Below, piece after piece: positions 1-7,376 of a DNA stretch of 38,446 bases. The translations under genes and the position numbers were made by a program. This DNA comes from an uncultured Clostridia bacterium (GTDB lineage Bacteria; Bacillota; Clostridia; Christensenellales; Borkfalkiaceae): contig CAMUBY010000011.1 of the NCBI GenBank assembly GCA_947087265.1, positions 1 through 38,446 of the forward strand, in the 5' to 3' direction. Below the pieces are notes generated by a model. It did not search any database. It was not told the DNA's origin and saw only the letters and a list, made by a program, of their open reading frames with translations. How positions within the stretch are numbered: the first letter of the stretch is position 1; every line of letters starts with the position of its first letter.

Positions 1-3
1 CAA

Positions 4-78
4 GTTTCCGTAGTTAAATGGATATAACAAACCCCTCCTAAGGGTTAGTTGTGAGTTCGATTCTCGCCGGGAACACCA
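4..78 (+). tRNA. tRNA-Arg, anticodon CCT
   Basis: A full cloverleaf can be folded. The acceptor stem GTTTCCG (4-10) pairs with CGGGAAC (68-74) with one G-U pair. The anticodon stem AACCC/GGGTT encloses the loop CTCCTAA, giving anticodon CCT, which reads the Arg codon AGG. The T arm GTGAG/CTCGC encloses TTCGATT. The discriminator A and an encoded CCA end the gene. Its promoter lies outside the window. Confidence 0.95.
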
Positions 79-81
79 AAG

Positions 82-120
82 AACGCCGTATTTTGTGTTT
101 TCTAAAAAATACGGCGTTTT
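82..120 (+). terminator. Rho-independent terminator of the tRNA gene
   Basis: AACGCCGTATTTT pairs with AAAAATACGGCGTT and is followed by TTTT. It begins a few bases after the tRNA CCA end, so it probably ends the tRNA transcript. Confidence 0.8.
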
Positions 121-224
121 ACTTTATAAAAGAAATGAGAGCTATTGTCAGTTGTTATTTGCGGCATTGTGTGTCGGCTAAAGAAATGATGATTCTGTAT
201 AAAAATGCACAATTTTAATGTTTG

Positions 225-1067
225 TTATAATTCTAAAAGGCTATGTTTTTGTCCAATTGCAATAGTTACATAATAGCCGAAATAAAACGAAGAATCCATA
301 AATAGATTTTCTATTTTATCCAACATGCTCATAATGTCGTTGTATTCTTTCAAACTCAATTCAATTTCTTGTTTGCTTTTTGTTTTTTCCAATTTTTTCT
401 TGAAGTAATTTTTTCTCCAAACAAAAGCAGAATAGAACAATGCATACCTTTCGTCTATATCTTTATAACTTGTATCAATCAAAAATGATTTGATACAAAT
501 ATTTTTATATTTTGCCCGATAAAGCATAGAATATATTCTTCTCCCGGATATGCTAATTTTAATGCGTCGTCGCAAGTGCGTATGTAGATATAGCCGCCGT
601 CTGAAAGGAATTTCCACAAATTTTTTACAACGCTTGCACTATTAGACATATGATGAAGCGACAAAGAACAGTAAATAAGATCAAACTTAATTATTTGATG
701 CTGATTCATAATTTTGCGAAGTCGTTCTTCCCAATCAATGTCTTCAAAATTTAATATCTCTGCACTCATATTTTCGGGAGTGAAACGATTAAAGTCTTCT
801 ACGCAAGTTTCGAATTTATCGACGCCGAGAACAAAAACTCGTTTACCAAATCCCTTAAAAACTTTGTTTGTAACGGATACGGTTGAACAGCCTACATCAA
901 GTATTCGAAAAGATTTTGTTTCATCGTTTAAGAGGTTATTGATATAATCAAAGTCTTTTTTACTCTCAACCTTTCCTTGAATTGCGAGTCTCTTTTTTTC
1001 ATCGCCCAGTTCATATACTGCGTCATAATTATAGGTTGAACCTTTAAATTCGTATGATTTATCTCAT
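225..1067 (-). pseudogene. Frame-broken class I SAM-dependent methyltransferase
   Basis: Two minus-strand frames together spell one methyltransferase. The upstream frame (from about 1063 down to 479) holds the SAM-binding motif I, ILDVGCSTVS, then an acidic residue after the second strand (VLGVDKFE) and FDLIYCSLSLHHM. From about 540 down the homology-like text continues in another frame (SGRRIYSMLYRAKYKN, then SFLIDTSYKDIDERYALFYSAF) to a stop at 225, so material was lost or gained near 530-550. A second lesion is at the 5' end: the ATG at 1067 is one base out of frame with the body, and skipping one A gives a clean MDKSYEFKG start. The region is markedly more AT-rich than its neighbours, which suggests an acquired gene in decay. 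Substrate unknown. Sequencing error is possible but would need two independent events. Confidence 0.65.
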
Positions 1068-1257
1068 TTTCTGCTTATTTAATAAAAATTTCAAATTTCA
1101 TTTTTATTATAGCAAATAATAATAAATTTTGTAAGGATAATTTATCGATTATCCTTTTGGATAAGGTAATCAATATTGTTGTTATGAATATGCAAGCCGA
1201 AATAAAGCTTGCGGTATTTTGGTTGATTGTTAGTTGCAAGTATGCTCACGCGTCCAT

Positions 1258-1863
1258 TCAACCGCCTAACGTAACGTCTTGTTTGCGGTACCATTTCAGC
1301 GCGTTTTCAAACTGCTCTTCCCGAAAGTCGGGCCATAAATCGTTTACAATATAAATATCGGAATAAACAGACTGTATGGGCAAAAAACCCGAAAGACGGT
1401 TCATTCCGCCCCAACGGATAATGAGTTCCATTCTCGGGATATCGTGCGACGCCCAGCCGTTTTTCATATCCCATTCCCAGCCGTAGTTTACAAGCAGATT
1501 CACGCGCATTTTGTTGCCCTCGGTGCGCCTGTATGTGTAGGGGAGAAGGGATTTCGGAAAACAGGGCGATTGGATATTCCCCACGACGTTCAACGCCGCG
1601 CCTTCCCGTTTGATGATGTCGGCGGCTTGTTCGCACGCTTCGGAGAACGCTTCCACCTGCTCTTTGGGGCGTTTGCAGTTGTCCGCCGTAAACCCGTAAT
1701 AGGTCAATTCCTTTACGCCGTGATTTCGGGCGGCACGCAACAAGCGCAAAGCGGGTTCCAATCCGTGCTTATAGCCGTCCTTCTTTTGATATCCGTGACT
1801 GACCGCCCATCTCCTGTTTCCGTCCGGAATAATTCCGATATGCGTCGGGATTCCATTCATCAT
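1258..1863 (-). CDS. Compact cis-prenyltransferase (undecaprenyl diphosphate synthase family)
   Basis: The 201-residue product has the cis-prenyltransferase signature HIGIIPDGNRRWA (Asp14 for Mg and substrate binding), a GYKHG helix start, LTYYGFTADNCKRP in place of the usual LT-x-AFSxENxxRP, and the C-terminal RWGGMNRLSGFLPIQSVYSD block ending in LWPDF. Family enzymes add isopentenyl units in cis to make the lipid carrier for wall synthesis. Typical UppS is about 230-250 residues. Here the stretch between LLVNYGW and the RWGG block is shortened and the usual NYGGR motif reads NYGWEW. It is therefore more likely a divergent paralogue than the main UppS. The start is supported by AAGGAAGG; Met2 is an equally good start. 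Monocistronic on the minus strand, divergent from padR. Confidence 0.75.
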   Translation of the reverse strand: MMNGIPTHIGIIPDGNRRWAVSHGYQKKDGYKHGLEPALRLLRAARNHGVKELTYYGFTADNCKRPKEQVEAFSEACEQAADIIKREGAALNVVGNIQSPCFPKSLLPYTYRRTEGNKMRVNLLVNYGWEWDMKNGWASHDIPRMELIIRWGGMNRLSGFLPIQSVYSDIYIVNDLWPDFREEQFENALKWYRKQDVTLGG

Positions 1864-1935
1864 GCACCTTCCTTTTCAACTGTTTTCTACTATTATCTGC
1901 AATTCAAAAAAAATTAAAAAAATTGCAAAAAATGC

Positions 1936-1966
1936 TTGACAATTTATACTATGCAATGTATAGTAT
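1936..1966 (+). promoter_or_regulatory. padR promoter overlapped by a 21-bp palindrome (likely PadR operator)
   Basis: TTGACA (1936-1941), 17 bp, TATAGT (1959-1964). A near-perfect palindrome spans 1946-1966, with outer arms ATACTAT and ATAGTAT and three mismatched positions at the centre. It covers the -10 box, so a bound dimer would block RNA polymerase. PadR-family repressors commonly autoregulate through such sites; that PadR itself binds here is inferred. Confidence 0.65.
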
Positions 1967-1986
1967 TATGCAAAGAGGGGTATCGC

Positions 1987-2298
1987 ATGGATATACAGAT
2001 TAAAAAAGGTTTGCTGGACGTATGCGTTTTGGCTCTCCTGAAAAGGGGAGATTCTTACGGATACCAGATAGTTGCCGACCTTTCCGAAGTGGTTGAAATT
2101 TCGGAATCCACGCTGTACCCCATTCTGAAACGGCTGGAAGTCGGCGGAATGCTCGTAACCTATACGCGCGAACACGGCGGAAGATTGCGAAGATACTACC
2201 GCATTACAAGGCTCGGCATGAAACGTTTGGAAGAATTTTCGCGTGAATGGCGCGAACTTCAAAAAATCAATTCGTTTATTCAAGGAGACGACGAATGA
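1987..2298 (+). CDS. PadR family transcriptional regulator
   Basis: A 103-residue protein with the PadR winged helix: KKGLLDVCVLALLKRGDSYGYQI, a recognition-helix region ISESTLYPILKRLE and the wing GRLRRYYRIT. Only the small form (PadR-s1) is present, with a short C-terminal dimer helix. An upstream in-frame ATG at 1951 lies inside the promoter; ATG 1987 is chosen because GAGGGG (1975-1980) stands at normal distance. The stop overlaps the next ATG (ATGA), so the two are translationally coupled. PadR genes next to HAAS/DUF1700 membrane proteins are a recurrent Firmicutes module, often answering cell-envelope stress. The promoter palindrome suggests autorepression. Confidence 0.9.
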   Translation: MDIQIKKGLLDVCVLALLKRGDSYGYQIVADLSEVVEISESTLYPILKRLEVGGMLVTYTREHGGRLRRYYRITRLGMKRLEEFSREWRELQKINSFIQGDDE

Positions 2299-3803
2299 CA
2301 AAGAAAAAGTATATCCGCAGACTTCGGAAGGCGCTAAAAGGCATTCCCGAACGGGAAAAAGACAAACTCATCGATTATTATTCGGAAATGATAGACGAAT
2401 CGTTCGAGCGCGGAAAAACGCAGAAAGAAGTGTTTGACGGTTTAGAGCCGCCCGAACAGGTGGCAAGAGAATATTTTAACGCAAACGAGGGGATAGTTGG
2501 CGGAATTTACGAAGACTCTTACGAAGATTATGCGCCGCGTCGACCGAAACGGAAACGCGTCCGTTTGGAAGAAACAGACGATTACGAAGACGCACGCAGC
2601 GAAAAACCGTATCGGGAAAAGAAAGGCAGAAGTCCGCTCGTCACGATATTGTTAATTCCCTTTTATATCGTGCTGTTTGTGCTCGGTCTTGCGGCGCTCA
2701 TCGTAGGGGTTTCGTTGGTGATTGCAACCGTTATATTAGTGGTAGCATTCTTTGCGTCGGGCATTTTTTGCATTGCAATGTCCTTCGGGCTCATTGCCTC
2801 GCACGGCGCAATCGCTGCAACTCAAATCGGCGCAGGAATTGTTCTGCTCGGGTTATCGCTTCTGTGCGGATTGCTGGTTGCTCCCGTCGGGCGCGGTTTT
2901 TGCAGGTTTTCGGGTTGGCTGTTGCGCGGCGGACGCGCTTCGCAAAACGTCCGCGCGGAGCGAGGGCATAAACGCGCGATTATTACGGCGTGCGTCGGGA
3001 TAGCGCTTGTCATCGCAGGCGGCGCGTCGGGCGCCTTCGGATTCGGAAAACTCGGTTGGAATTGGAAAAATCTCGCGGTTGTGGGTGACTTTGCCGAAAA
3101 GACGCAGACGGTTTCTCTGGAAGAATTGAGCACGCTTCAAATCGAATCGGATAATCTTTCTTTGAATATTATGCCTACGCAGGAAACGGAAGCAACGCTT
3201 ACTTACTACGATTGCGAGGAACTCCCCAAAACGTATGCGTTTGAAAACGGCGTGCTTACGCTCGACTCGGGGGAGTGGAATCACAGCGCGAAATCTTATC
3301 TGCGCGAGGTCTGGAAACGCGGTGTGTTTTTCTCCACGGTAATGAGCGACGTGAACAAAGCGGTGCTGTATCTGCCGCAATCATATATGGGCGCGCTCTC
3401 CGTATCCGTGAAAAACGGTGCGCTGAAAATGCAGGATATAACGCTCGGAGACGTTACGCTCACCACAAATAACGGCTTGCTTTCCGTGCAGAATTGTACC
3501 TTAAATACTTTGTCGGCAAATACCGATAACGGCGCCGTGAAATTCAGCGAAGTGACGGCGCACTCGCTCAGCGCCAATACGGATAACGGCGAAATTGCGT
3601 TCACGAGAATTTCGGCGCACGATATTTCGCTGAAAGTGAGCAACGGCGCGATTAACGGCAGTATCGTCGGCGTGCAGTCCGAATACCGCATTCAGGCAAA
3701 AACACAGTTGGGTTCCTGCAATCTTTCCGATACGCAGGAGGGCGATAAAACCCTTACCGCAAACGCCGCTTGCGGCTCCATAAAAATAAAGTTCGTTGAT
3801 TAA
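2295..3803 (+). CDS. HAAS-domain (DUF1700) membrane protein with DUF4097-type beta repeat region
   Basis: A 502-residue protein starting at the ATG that overlaps the padR stop, with AAGGAG seven bases upstream. Residues 1-65 form the helical HAAS domain (KKKYIRRLRKALKGIP, LIDYYSEMIDE, LEPPEQVAREY). An acidic/basic linker follows (about 66-112). Hydrophobic membrane segments lie at about 114-172, 177-197 and 228-246. Residues from about 275 to the end are short repeated beta strands such as LSVSVKNGALKM, VTLTTNNGLLSV and LSANTDNGAVKF, typical of DUF4097 putative-adhesin solenoids, placed outside the cell if topology follows the family. HAAS domains are thought to receive signals with PadR partners. 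The biochemical role is unknown. Confidence 0.85.
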   Translation: MTKKKYIRRLRKALKGIPEREKDKLIDYYSEMIDESFERGKTQKEVFDGLEPPEQVAREYFNANEGIVGGIYEDSYEDYAPRRPKRKRVRLEETDDYEDARSEKPYREKKGRSPLVTILLIPFYIVLFVLGLAALIVGVSLVIATVILVVAFFASGIFCIAMSFGLIASHGAIAATQIGAGIVLLGLSLLCGLLVAPVGRGFCRFSGWLLRGGRASQNVRAERGHKRAIITACVGIALVIAGGASGAFGFGKLGWNWKNLAVVGDFAEKTQTVSLEELSTLQIESDNLSLNIMPTQETEATLTYYDCEELPKTYAFENGVLTLDSGEWNHSAKSYLREVWKRGVFFSTVMSDVNKAVLYLPQSYMGALSVSVKNGALKMQDITLGDVTLTTNNGLLSVQNCTLNTLSANTDNGAVKFSEVTAHSLSANTDNGEIAFTRISAHDISLKVSNGAINGSIVGVQSEYRIQAKTQLGSCNLSDTQEGDKTLTANAACGSIKIKFVD

Positions 3804-3827
3804 GAGAATAAAATTTAATAATGGAAG

Positions 3828-3856
3828 AAAAAAGTTCGCAATTGCGAACTTTTTTT
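3828..3856 (+). terminator. Terminator of the padR operon, built on an operator-like palindrome
   Basis: GTTCGC-AATT-GCGAAC flanked by an A-run on the left and seven T on the right, 24 bases after the stop of the HAAS gene. The stem is also the first of three near-identical palindromes in this intergenic region, so it may serve both as an RNA terminator and as a DNA site. Confidence 0.6.
3834..3849. repeat. Palindrome copy 1, GTTCGC-N4-GCGAAC
   Basis: A perfect 16-bp palindrome with spacer AATT. It lies 29 bp upstream of the feo -35 box and is shared with the terminator of the preceding operon. Confidence 0.7.
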
Positions 3857-3877
3857 GTAAAATTTGCATCAAAACAG

Positions 3878-3906
3878 TTGACAGCCACTTTTTCAAGTGA
3901 TAAAAT
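3878..3906 (+). promoter_or_regulatory. feo operon promoter
   Basis: TTGACA (3878-3883), exactly 17 bp, TAAAAT (3901-3906). Expected start near 3913, immediately before palindrome copy 2. Confidence 0.75.
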
Positions 3907-3915
3907 ATCACCGTA

Positions 3916-3931
3916 GTTCGCCAAGGCGAAC
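3916..3931. promoter_or_regulatory. Palindrome copy 2, putative operator at the feo start site
   Basis: GTTCGC-CAAG-GCGAAC, a perfect-arm palindrome starting a few bases after the predicted transcription start, where a bound repressor would block initiation or escape. Copy 3 begins 33 bp downstream, about three helical turns. Confidence 0.6.
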
Positions 3932-3948
3932 ATATTTTTTGAAAGCAA

Positions 3949-3964
3949 GTTCGCAACTGCGAAC
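3949..3964. promoter_or_regulatory. Palindrome copy 3, putative operator next to the feoA ribosome site
   Basis: GTTCGC-AACT-GCGAAC, ending four bases before the GGAGG of feoA. As RNA it could also form a 6-bp hairpin in the leader. Confidence 0.55.
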
Positions 3965-3982
3965 TTGCGGAGGATAAAGGGT

Positions 3983-4195
3983 ATGCCGCTGGTTCTTGCG
4001 CCTGAGGGGCGGGAAATGAAAATTATAAAAATCGTTGCGGACGAGAAAACGAAAAAGCACCTTGCGAATCTGGGTGTTATCGTCGGCTCTAAAATCACCG
4101 TACTTTCGTCGGGCGGCGGAAGCAGCGTGTGCATTGTAAAAGAAGGGCGGTTGGCATTTGACAGGCAAATTGCGGCGCATATTTACGTCGCTTAA
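3983..4195 (+). CDS. feoA: FeoA domain protein (first copy)
   Basis: A 70-residue SH3-like FeoA protein with the family pattern LANLGVIVGSKITVLSSGGGSSVCIVKEGRLAFDRQIAAHIYV. FeoA is a small cytoplasmic partner of the FeoB ferrous-iron channel. The start is ATG 3983, nine bases after GGAGG (3969-3973); an upstream in-frame TTG at 3965 overlaps palindrome 3 and is unlikely. It is first in the feo operon, 36 bases before the second feoA. It differs clearly from the second copy, so the two are not recent duplicates. Paired FeoA proteins are common in clostridial feo operons. Confidence 0.9.
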   Translation: MPLVLAPEGREMKIIKIVADEKTKKHLANLGVIVGSKITVLSSGGGSSVCIVKEGRLAFDRQIAAHIYVA

Positions 4196-4231
4196 ATATT
4201 TGGAACGAAAACGGAGGGTTGAAATAACGGT

Positions 4232-4465
4232 ATGGAAAAAATGTTAAGCGAATTCTCGGTCGGTGAAAAGGGGATTGTAAAAACCGTTTCGGGCGAAGGA
4301 AAAATCAGACGCAGACTGTTCGATATGGGCGTAACGCCCGGAGCGGAAATTTTGCTTCGGAAGAAAGCGCCGCTCGGCGACCCGATTGAAATTACTATCA
4401 GAGGATATGAACTTACGCTCCGCAAAACGGAAGCGGCGTGCGTGGTCATGGAGGCTCGCGCATGA
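4232..4465 (+). CDS. feoA: FeoA domain protein (second copy)
   Basis: A 77-residue FeoA protein: FSVGEKGIVKTVSGEGKIRR, then RLFDMGVTPGAEILLRKKAP and PIEITIRGYELTLRKTEA. The RxLxDMGxxPG signature is intact, making this the more canonical of the two FeoA proteins. The GGAGGG at 4213-4218 is about 13 bases before the ATG, an unusually long gap with no better start, so translation may be weak or coupled. Its stop overlaps the feoB start (ATGA), ensuring coupled synthesis with FeoB. Confidence 0.92.
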   Translation: MEKMLSEFSVGEKGIVKTVSGEGKIRRRLFDMGVTPGAEILLRKKAPLGDPIEITIRGYELTLRKTEAACVVMEARA

Positions 4466-6825
4466 AAAAGTTTGCTTTGGCGGGCAACCCCAACTGCGGA
4501 AAAACAACGCTTTTTAACCATTTGACTGGCTCTACGGCGTACGTCGGCAACTGGCCCGGCGTTACGGTAGAAAAGCGCGAGGGGACTTATAAGCGCGGCG
4601 ACGAACCCGTAAAAATCGTAGACCTTCCCGGTATTTATTCGCTCTCTCCCTATACGCCCGAAGAAGTGGTTTCGCGCAACTTTATTCTCGACGAAAAACC
4701 CGATTGCGTGATTAACATCGTAGACGCAACCAACCTGGAGCGTAATCTGTATCTGACGACGCAGATTATGGAAATAGACGTTCCCGTCGTCGTTGCGCTT
4801 AACATGATGGACGCGGTAGAGCGGAACGGCGATAAAATTGACGCAAAGGCGCTGGAAGAGAAAATCGGGCTGCCCGTTGTGGAAATTTCTGCGCTCAAAG
4901 GCAGCGGCATAAAAGAGTTGATGGACAGAGCGCTCAAAACCGCCAAAGAGAAACGGGAGGGTGAAACCGTCCTGAAAGATTCCTCGATTGCTCATCTCGT
5001 ACGCGACGTTTCCATTGCCCTGAAAGGGCAGAAGGTGGATAACCCCATTTTCCATGCGGTAAAACTGACCGAAATGGACGAACTTGAAGCGGAAGCTCAC
5101 GCCGAACTCATTCCCATGGTAGACGCGTTCAAAGCGACCTTTGCGGACGATACGTTCGGCGCGGACTTGGAAGCGGTGGTTGCGGACGCGCGTTATAAAT
5201 ACATCTCTGCGAATTATTCTTCCGTGTTTACCAGGCACAAAACGGAAGGGGACATTCTTTCAAAATCGGATAAAGCGGATAAAATTTTAACGCATAAAGT
5301 TTGGGGAATTCCTATTTTCATTGTAATATTATTTGCGATTTTCCACGTCACGTTTGCGGAAGATTTCCTCTATATCGGCGCCTGGGCTTCGCTCGGCAAC
5401 GGACTTCCCACGCTCGAAGAACTCGGCATGGATACGGAAAACGTCGGCGTGCAACTGCTTGCGTGTTTTTATGACGGCACGGTGTTTTCCCCGGGCGTCA
5501 TATTGCAGAATATCATGGGCTGGCTGACGGGGCTCGTCGGCATGGGGTTGGATGCGGCTTGTGCAAACGCGCCTGAATGGGTGGGCGGCTTTATCGTAGG
5601 CGGCGTGTGGGAAGGGCTTGCCGCCGTACTCAGTTTCGTTCCCCAGATTCTTATGCTCTTCCTGTTCTTCTCCATTCTGGAAGATTCGGGCTATATGGCG
5701 CGCGTGGCGTTCATTCTCGACCGCATTTTCCGCAAGTTCGGGCTTTCCGGCAGGGCGTTTATGCCCATGGTCATGGGCTTCGGCTGCTCGGTGCCTGCGT
5801 TCGTGAACACGCGCACGCTTGCAGACGACGAGGAACGCACGGCGACTATCCGCGTGATTCCGTTCTTCTCCTGCGGTGCGAAATTGCCTATTTTAACGGC
5901 GATTTCGGGCGGCATTCTCGGTGCCGCGGACGCTCCTTACGTCGACCTCATTGTGCTTGCCATGTATGTGCTCGGCATTGCCGTTGCAATTTCGACCGTT
6001 CTTCTCATGCGTTCAACGACCATGCGCGGCGGCGTTCCTCCCTTTATTATGGAACTTCCGCCCTATCATAAGCCGCTTTTCAAAGGGCTCATGATTCACC
6101 TTTGGGATAAACTCAAACACTTCCTCAAAAAAGCGTTTACGGTTATCCTTGCCTCGACCATCGTCATCTGGTTCCTTTCGCATTTCAGTTGGAGTTGGGG
6201 ATATCTTTCCGACGAGGAAATGAGCCAAAGTATTCTTGCAAGTCTGGGAATGTTTATTCAGCCTGTTCTCACGCCTATCGGGTGCGGTTCGCAACTCAGC
6301 AAATTCGGCTGGGTATTTGCGGTGGCGGCAATCACGGGATTGATTGCAAAAGAGAACGTCATTGCAACGTTATCTGTGCTCTGCGCAACGATTGCTTCGG
6401 CAGGCGGCGCGGGCGGCGAATTTGTAGCAACCGAAGAGGGCGTTGCGGAAATTGTATTCCTGATTCAGGAAACAGGCATTACCGTTCCTGCGCTCATTGC
6501 ATTCATCGCGTTCAATATGCTCACGATTCCCTGCTTCGCGGCGTGCGCGACGGCGAAAGCGGAACTTCCCAAAGGGAAATTTAAGTGGACGCTTCTTTTC
6601 TGGGTGGCAACCTCATATCTTGCATCGACGATGATTTACCTCGTCGGCAGTTGGTGGTGGACGGTATTCATTTTTGCGGCGCTGATTGCGGCGGCAGTGA
6701 CGGGCATTTTATTCTGGAATAAGAAACACCCGTTGAAAGCCGTACAGGAGGCGGGCGGACAGAAAACCGATACCGTTGAAACGGCGGAAGAAGAAGCAGC
6801 CGTTTCGGACGACAGTAAGGAGTAA
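4462..6825 (+). CDS. feoB: Ferrous iron transport protein B
   Basis: A 787-residue inner-membrane ferrous-iron transporter. The N-terminal G domain has G1 GNPNCGKTT (8-16), G3 DLPG (54-57), G4 NMMD (114-117) and G5 SALKG (143-147), followed by the helical GDI region to about residue 270. The membrane half carries both Gate motifs, around GFGCSVPAF and FFSCGAKLPI, with the Cys residues proposed to line the iron path. The C-terminal tail is acidic and soluble. GGAGG (4450-4454) inside feoA supports this ATG rather than the upstream in-frame one. Transcribed with both feoA genes and the Cys-rich peptide; iron control probably acts at the palindromes before feoA. Confidence 0.97.
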   Translation: MKKFALAGNPNCGKTTLFNHLTGSTAYVGNWPGVTVEKREGTYKRGDEPVKIVDLPGIYSLSPYTPEEVVSRNFILDEKPDCVINIVDATNLERNLYLTTQIMEIDVPVVVALNMMDAVERNGDKIDAKALEEKIGLPVVEISALKGSGIKELMDRALKTAKEKREGETVLKDSSIAHLVRDVSIALKGQKVDNPIFHAVKLTEMDELEAEAHAELIPMVDAFKATFADDTFGADLEAVVADARYKYISANYSSVFTRHKTEGDILSKSDKADKILTHKVWGIPIFIVILFAIFHVTFAEDFLYIGAWASLGNGLPTLEELGMDTENVGVQLLACFYDGTVFSPGVILQNIMGWLTGLVGMGLDAACANAPEWVGGFIVGGVWEGLAAVLSFVPQILMLFLFFSILEDSGYMARVAFILDRIFRKFGLSGRAFMPMVMGFGCSVPAFVNTRTLADDEERTATIRVIPFFSCGAKLPILTAISGGILGAADAPYVDLIVLAMYVLGIAVAISTVLLMRSTTMRGGVPPFIMELPPYHKPLFKGLMIHLWDKLKHFLKKAFTVILASTIVIWFLSHFSWSWGYLSDEEMSQSILASLGMFIQPVLTPIGCGSQLSKFGWVFAVAAITGLIAKENVIATLSVLCATIASAGGAGGEFVATEEGVAEIVFLIQETGITVPALIAFIAFNMLTIPCFAACATAKAELPKGKFKWTLLFWVATSYLASTMIYLVGSWWWTVFIFAALIAAAVTGILFWNKKHPLKAVQEAGGQKTDTVETAEEEAAVSDDSKE

Positions 6826-6830
6826 TCTGT

Positions 6831-7004
6831 ATGCAGTGGTATGAAATTCTTTTAATTGTCTGCGCGGCGGCGTTTGTGATAGGCGTTGTCATCTGGCAAA
6901 TTATCCGCAAGAAACAGGGCAAGGGCGGATGCGATTGCGGCTGTTCGTCTTGTACGGGAAATTGCAGTAAGTGCAAGCCGAAACCCAAGGAAGAGAAGAA
7001 ATAA
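6831..7004 (+). CDS. FeoB-associated Cys-rich membrane protein
   Basis: A 57-residue protein with one N-terminal membrane helix (about residues 4-24), a basic stop-transfer stretch, then a Cys cluster CDCGCSSCTGNCSKC and a lysine-rich tail. Size, order and position directly after feoB match the FeoB-associated Cys-rich protein family. The cluster could hold iron or shield the cytoplasmic mouth of FeoB; this is unproven. AAGGAG lies eight bases upstream. The gene ends the feo operon before the terminator at 7035-7064. Confidence 0.9.
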   Translation: MQWYEILLIVCAAAFVIGVVIWQIIRKKQGKGGCDCGCSSCTGNCSKCKPKPKEEKK

Positions 7005-7034
7005 TTTTACCTACAAAACCTCCATAAATTGATG

Positions 7035-7064
7035 AAAAGGGAGAGCATAGTGCTCTCCTTTTTC
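7035..7064 (+). terminator. Terminator of the feo operon
   Basis: GGAGAGCA and TGCTCTCC with loop TAG, followed by TTTTT; 35 bases after the last feo gene. Confidence 0.85.
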
Positions 7065-7080
7065 GTTTGAAAATTTTTCC

Positions 7081-7109
7081 TTGACATTTCGGTGCGACCG
7101 TGCTAAAAT
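7081..7109 (+). promoter_or_regulatory. Promoter of the AbrB-ABC operon
   Basis: TTGACA (7081-7086), 17 bp, TAAAAT (7104-7109), 49 bases before the first ATG. Confidence 0.75.
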
Positions 7110-7120
7110 ATAAAAAGTAA

Positions 7121-7137
7121 GAAAAGTATAACTTTTC
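7121..7137. promoter_or_regulatory. Perfect palindrome in the AbrB leader, putative operator
   Basis: GAAAAGT-ATA-ACTTTTC is a perfect inverted repeat from about +5 of the predicted transcript. A site here would suit autorepression by the AbrB-family protein encoded just downstream; a leader hairpin is the alternative. Confidence 0.5.
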
Positions 7138-7157
7138 ATACAAAAAGGAGATAAAAC

Positions 7158-7376
7158 ATGAACGAGCAATTTCCCGAAGGAAAGTTTATGACGACGGTGA
7201 AAATCGGCGCAAAAGGGCAGATTGTCATTCCGAAGGAAGCGCGCGACTTATTCGGATTAAGCGCAGGCGACAGCCTAATTCTCATGGCGGATAAAGGGCA
7301 GGGAATTGCCTTGCAACCGTTTGCCTATGCGGAAGCGTTCTGGAACGCCGTCAGCGGCGTGAAGGAGAAAAAATGA
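7158..7376 (+). CDS. AbrB/MazE/SpoVT-family DNA-binding protein
   Basis: A 72-residue protein with a swapped-hairpin AbrB fold: TTVKIGAKGQIVIPKEARDLFGLSAGDSLILMADKGQGIAL. It lacks the C-terminal domain of SpoVT, so it is a one-domain dimeric regulator. Start supported by AAGGAG. Its stop overlaps the ATPase start (ATGA), as in GntR-ATPase-permease (Ytr-type) operons, where the regulator controls its own transporter; here AbrB takes that place. No toxin partner is present, so MazE function is unlikely. Confidence 0.88.
   Translation: MNEQFPEGKFMTTVKIGAKGQIVIPKEARDLFGLSAGDSLILMADKGQGIALQPFAYAEAFWNAVSGVKEKK

Noticed and set aside
1135..1158. Terminator in the gap between the pseudogene and the prenyltransferase gene
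   Set aside because: GGATAAT and ATTATCC form an AT-rich stem with only four T after it on the plus strand, where no gene precedes it, and a poor T tract on the minus strand.
3834..3964. LexA (SOS) boxes before feo
   Set aside because: The Gram-positive LexA box is CGAAC-N4-GTTCG. Here the half-sites are in the opposite order (GTTCG-N6-CGAAC), and the downstream genes are for iron uptake.
4192..5238. Long minus-strand open frame opposite feoA and feoB
   Set aside because: It covers conserved feo sequence on the other strand, has no ribosome site, and is Arg/Phe/His-rich as expected from antisense of this codon use. The same holds for 19282-20571 and 25177-26646 on the minus strand.
7158..7376. 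MazE-type antitoxin
   Set aside because: The AbrB fold matches, but no MazF-like toxin follows; the next genes are an ABC ATPase and permease in a coupled operon.
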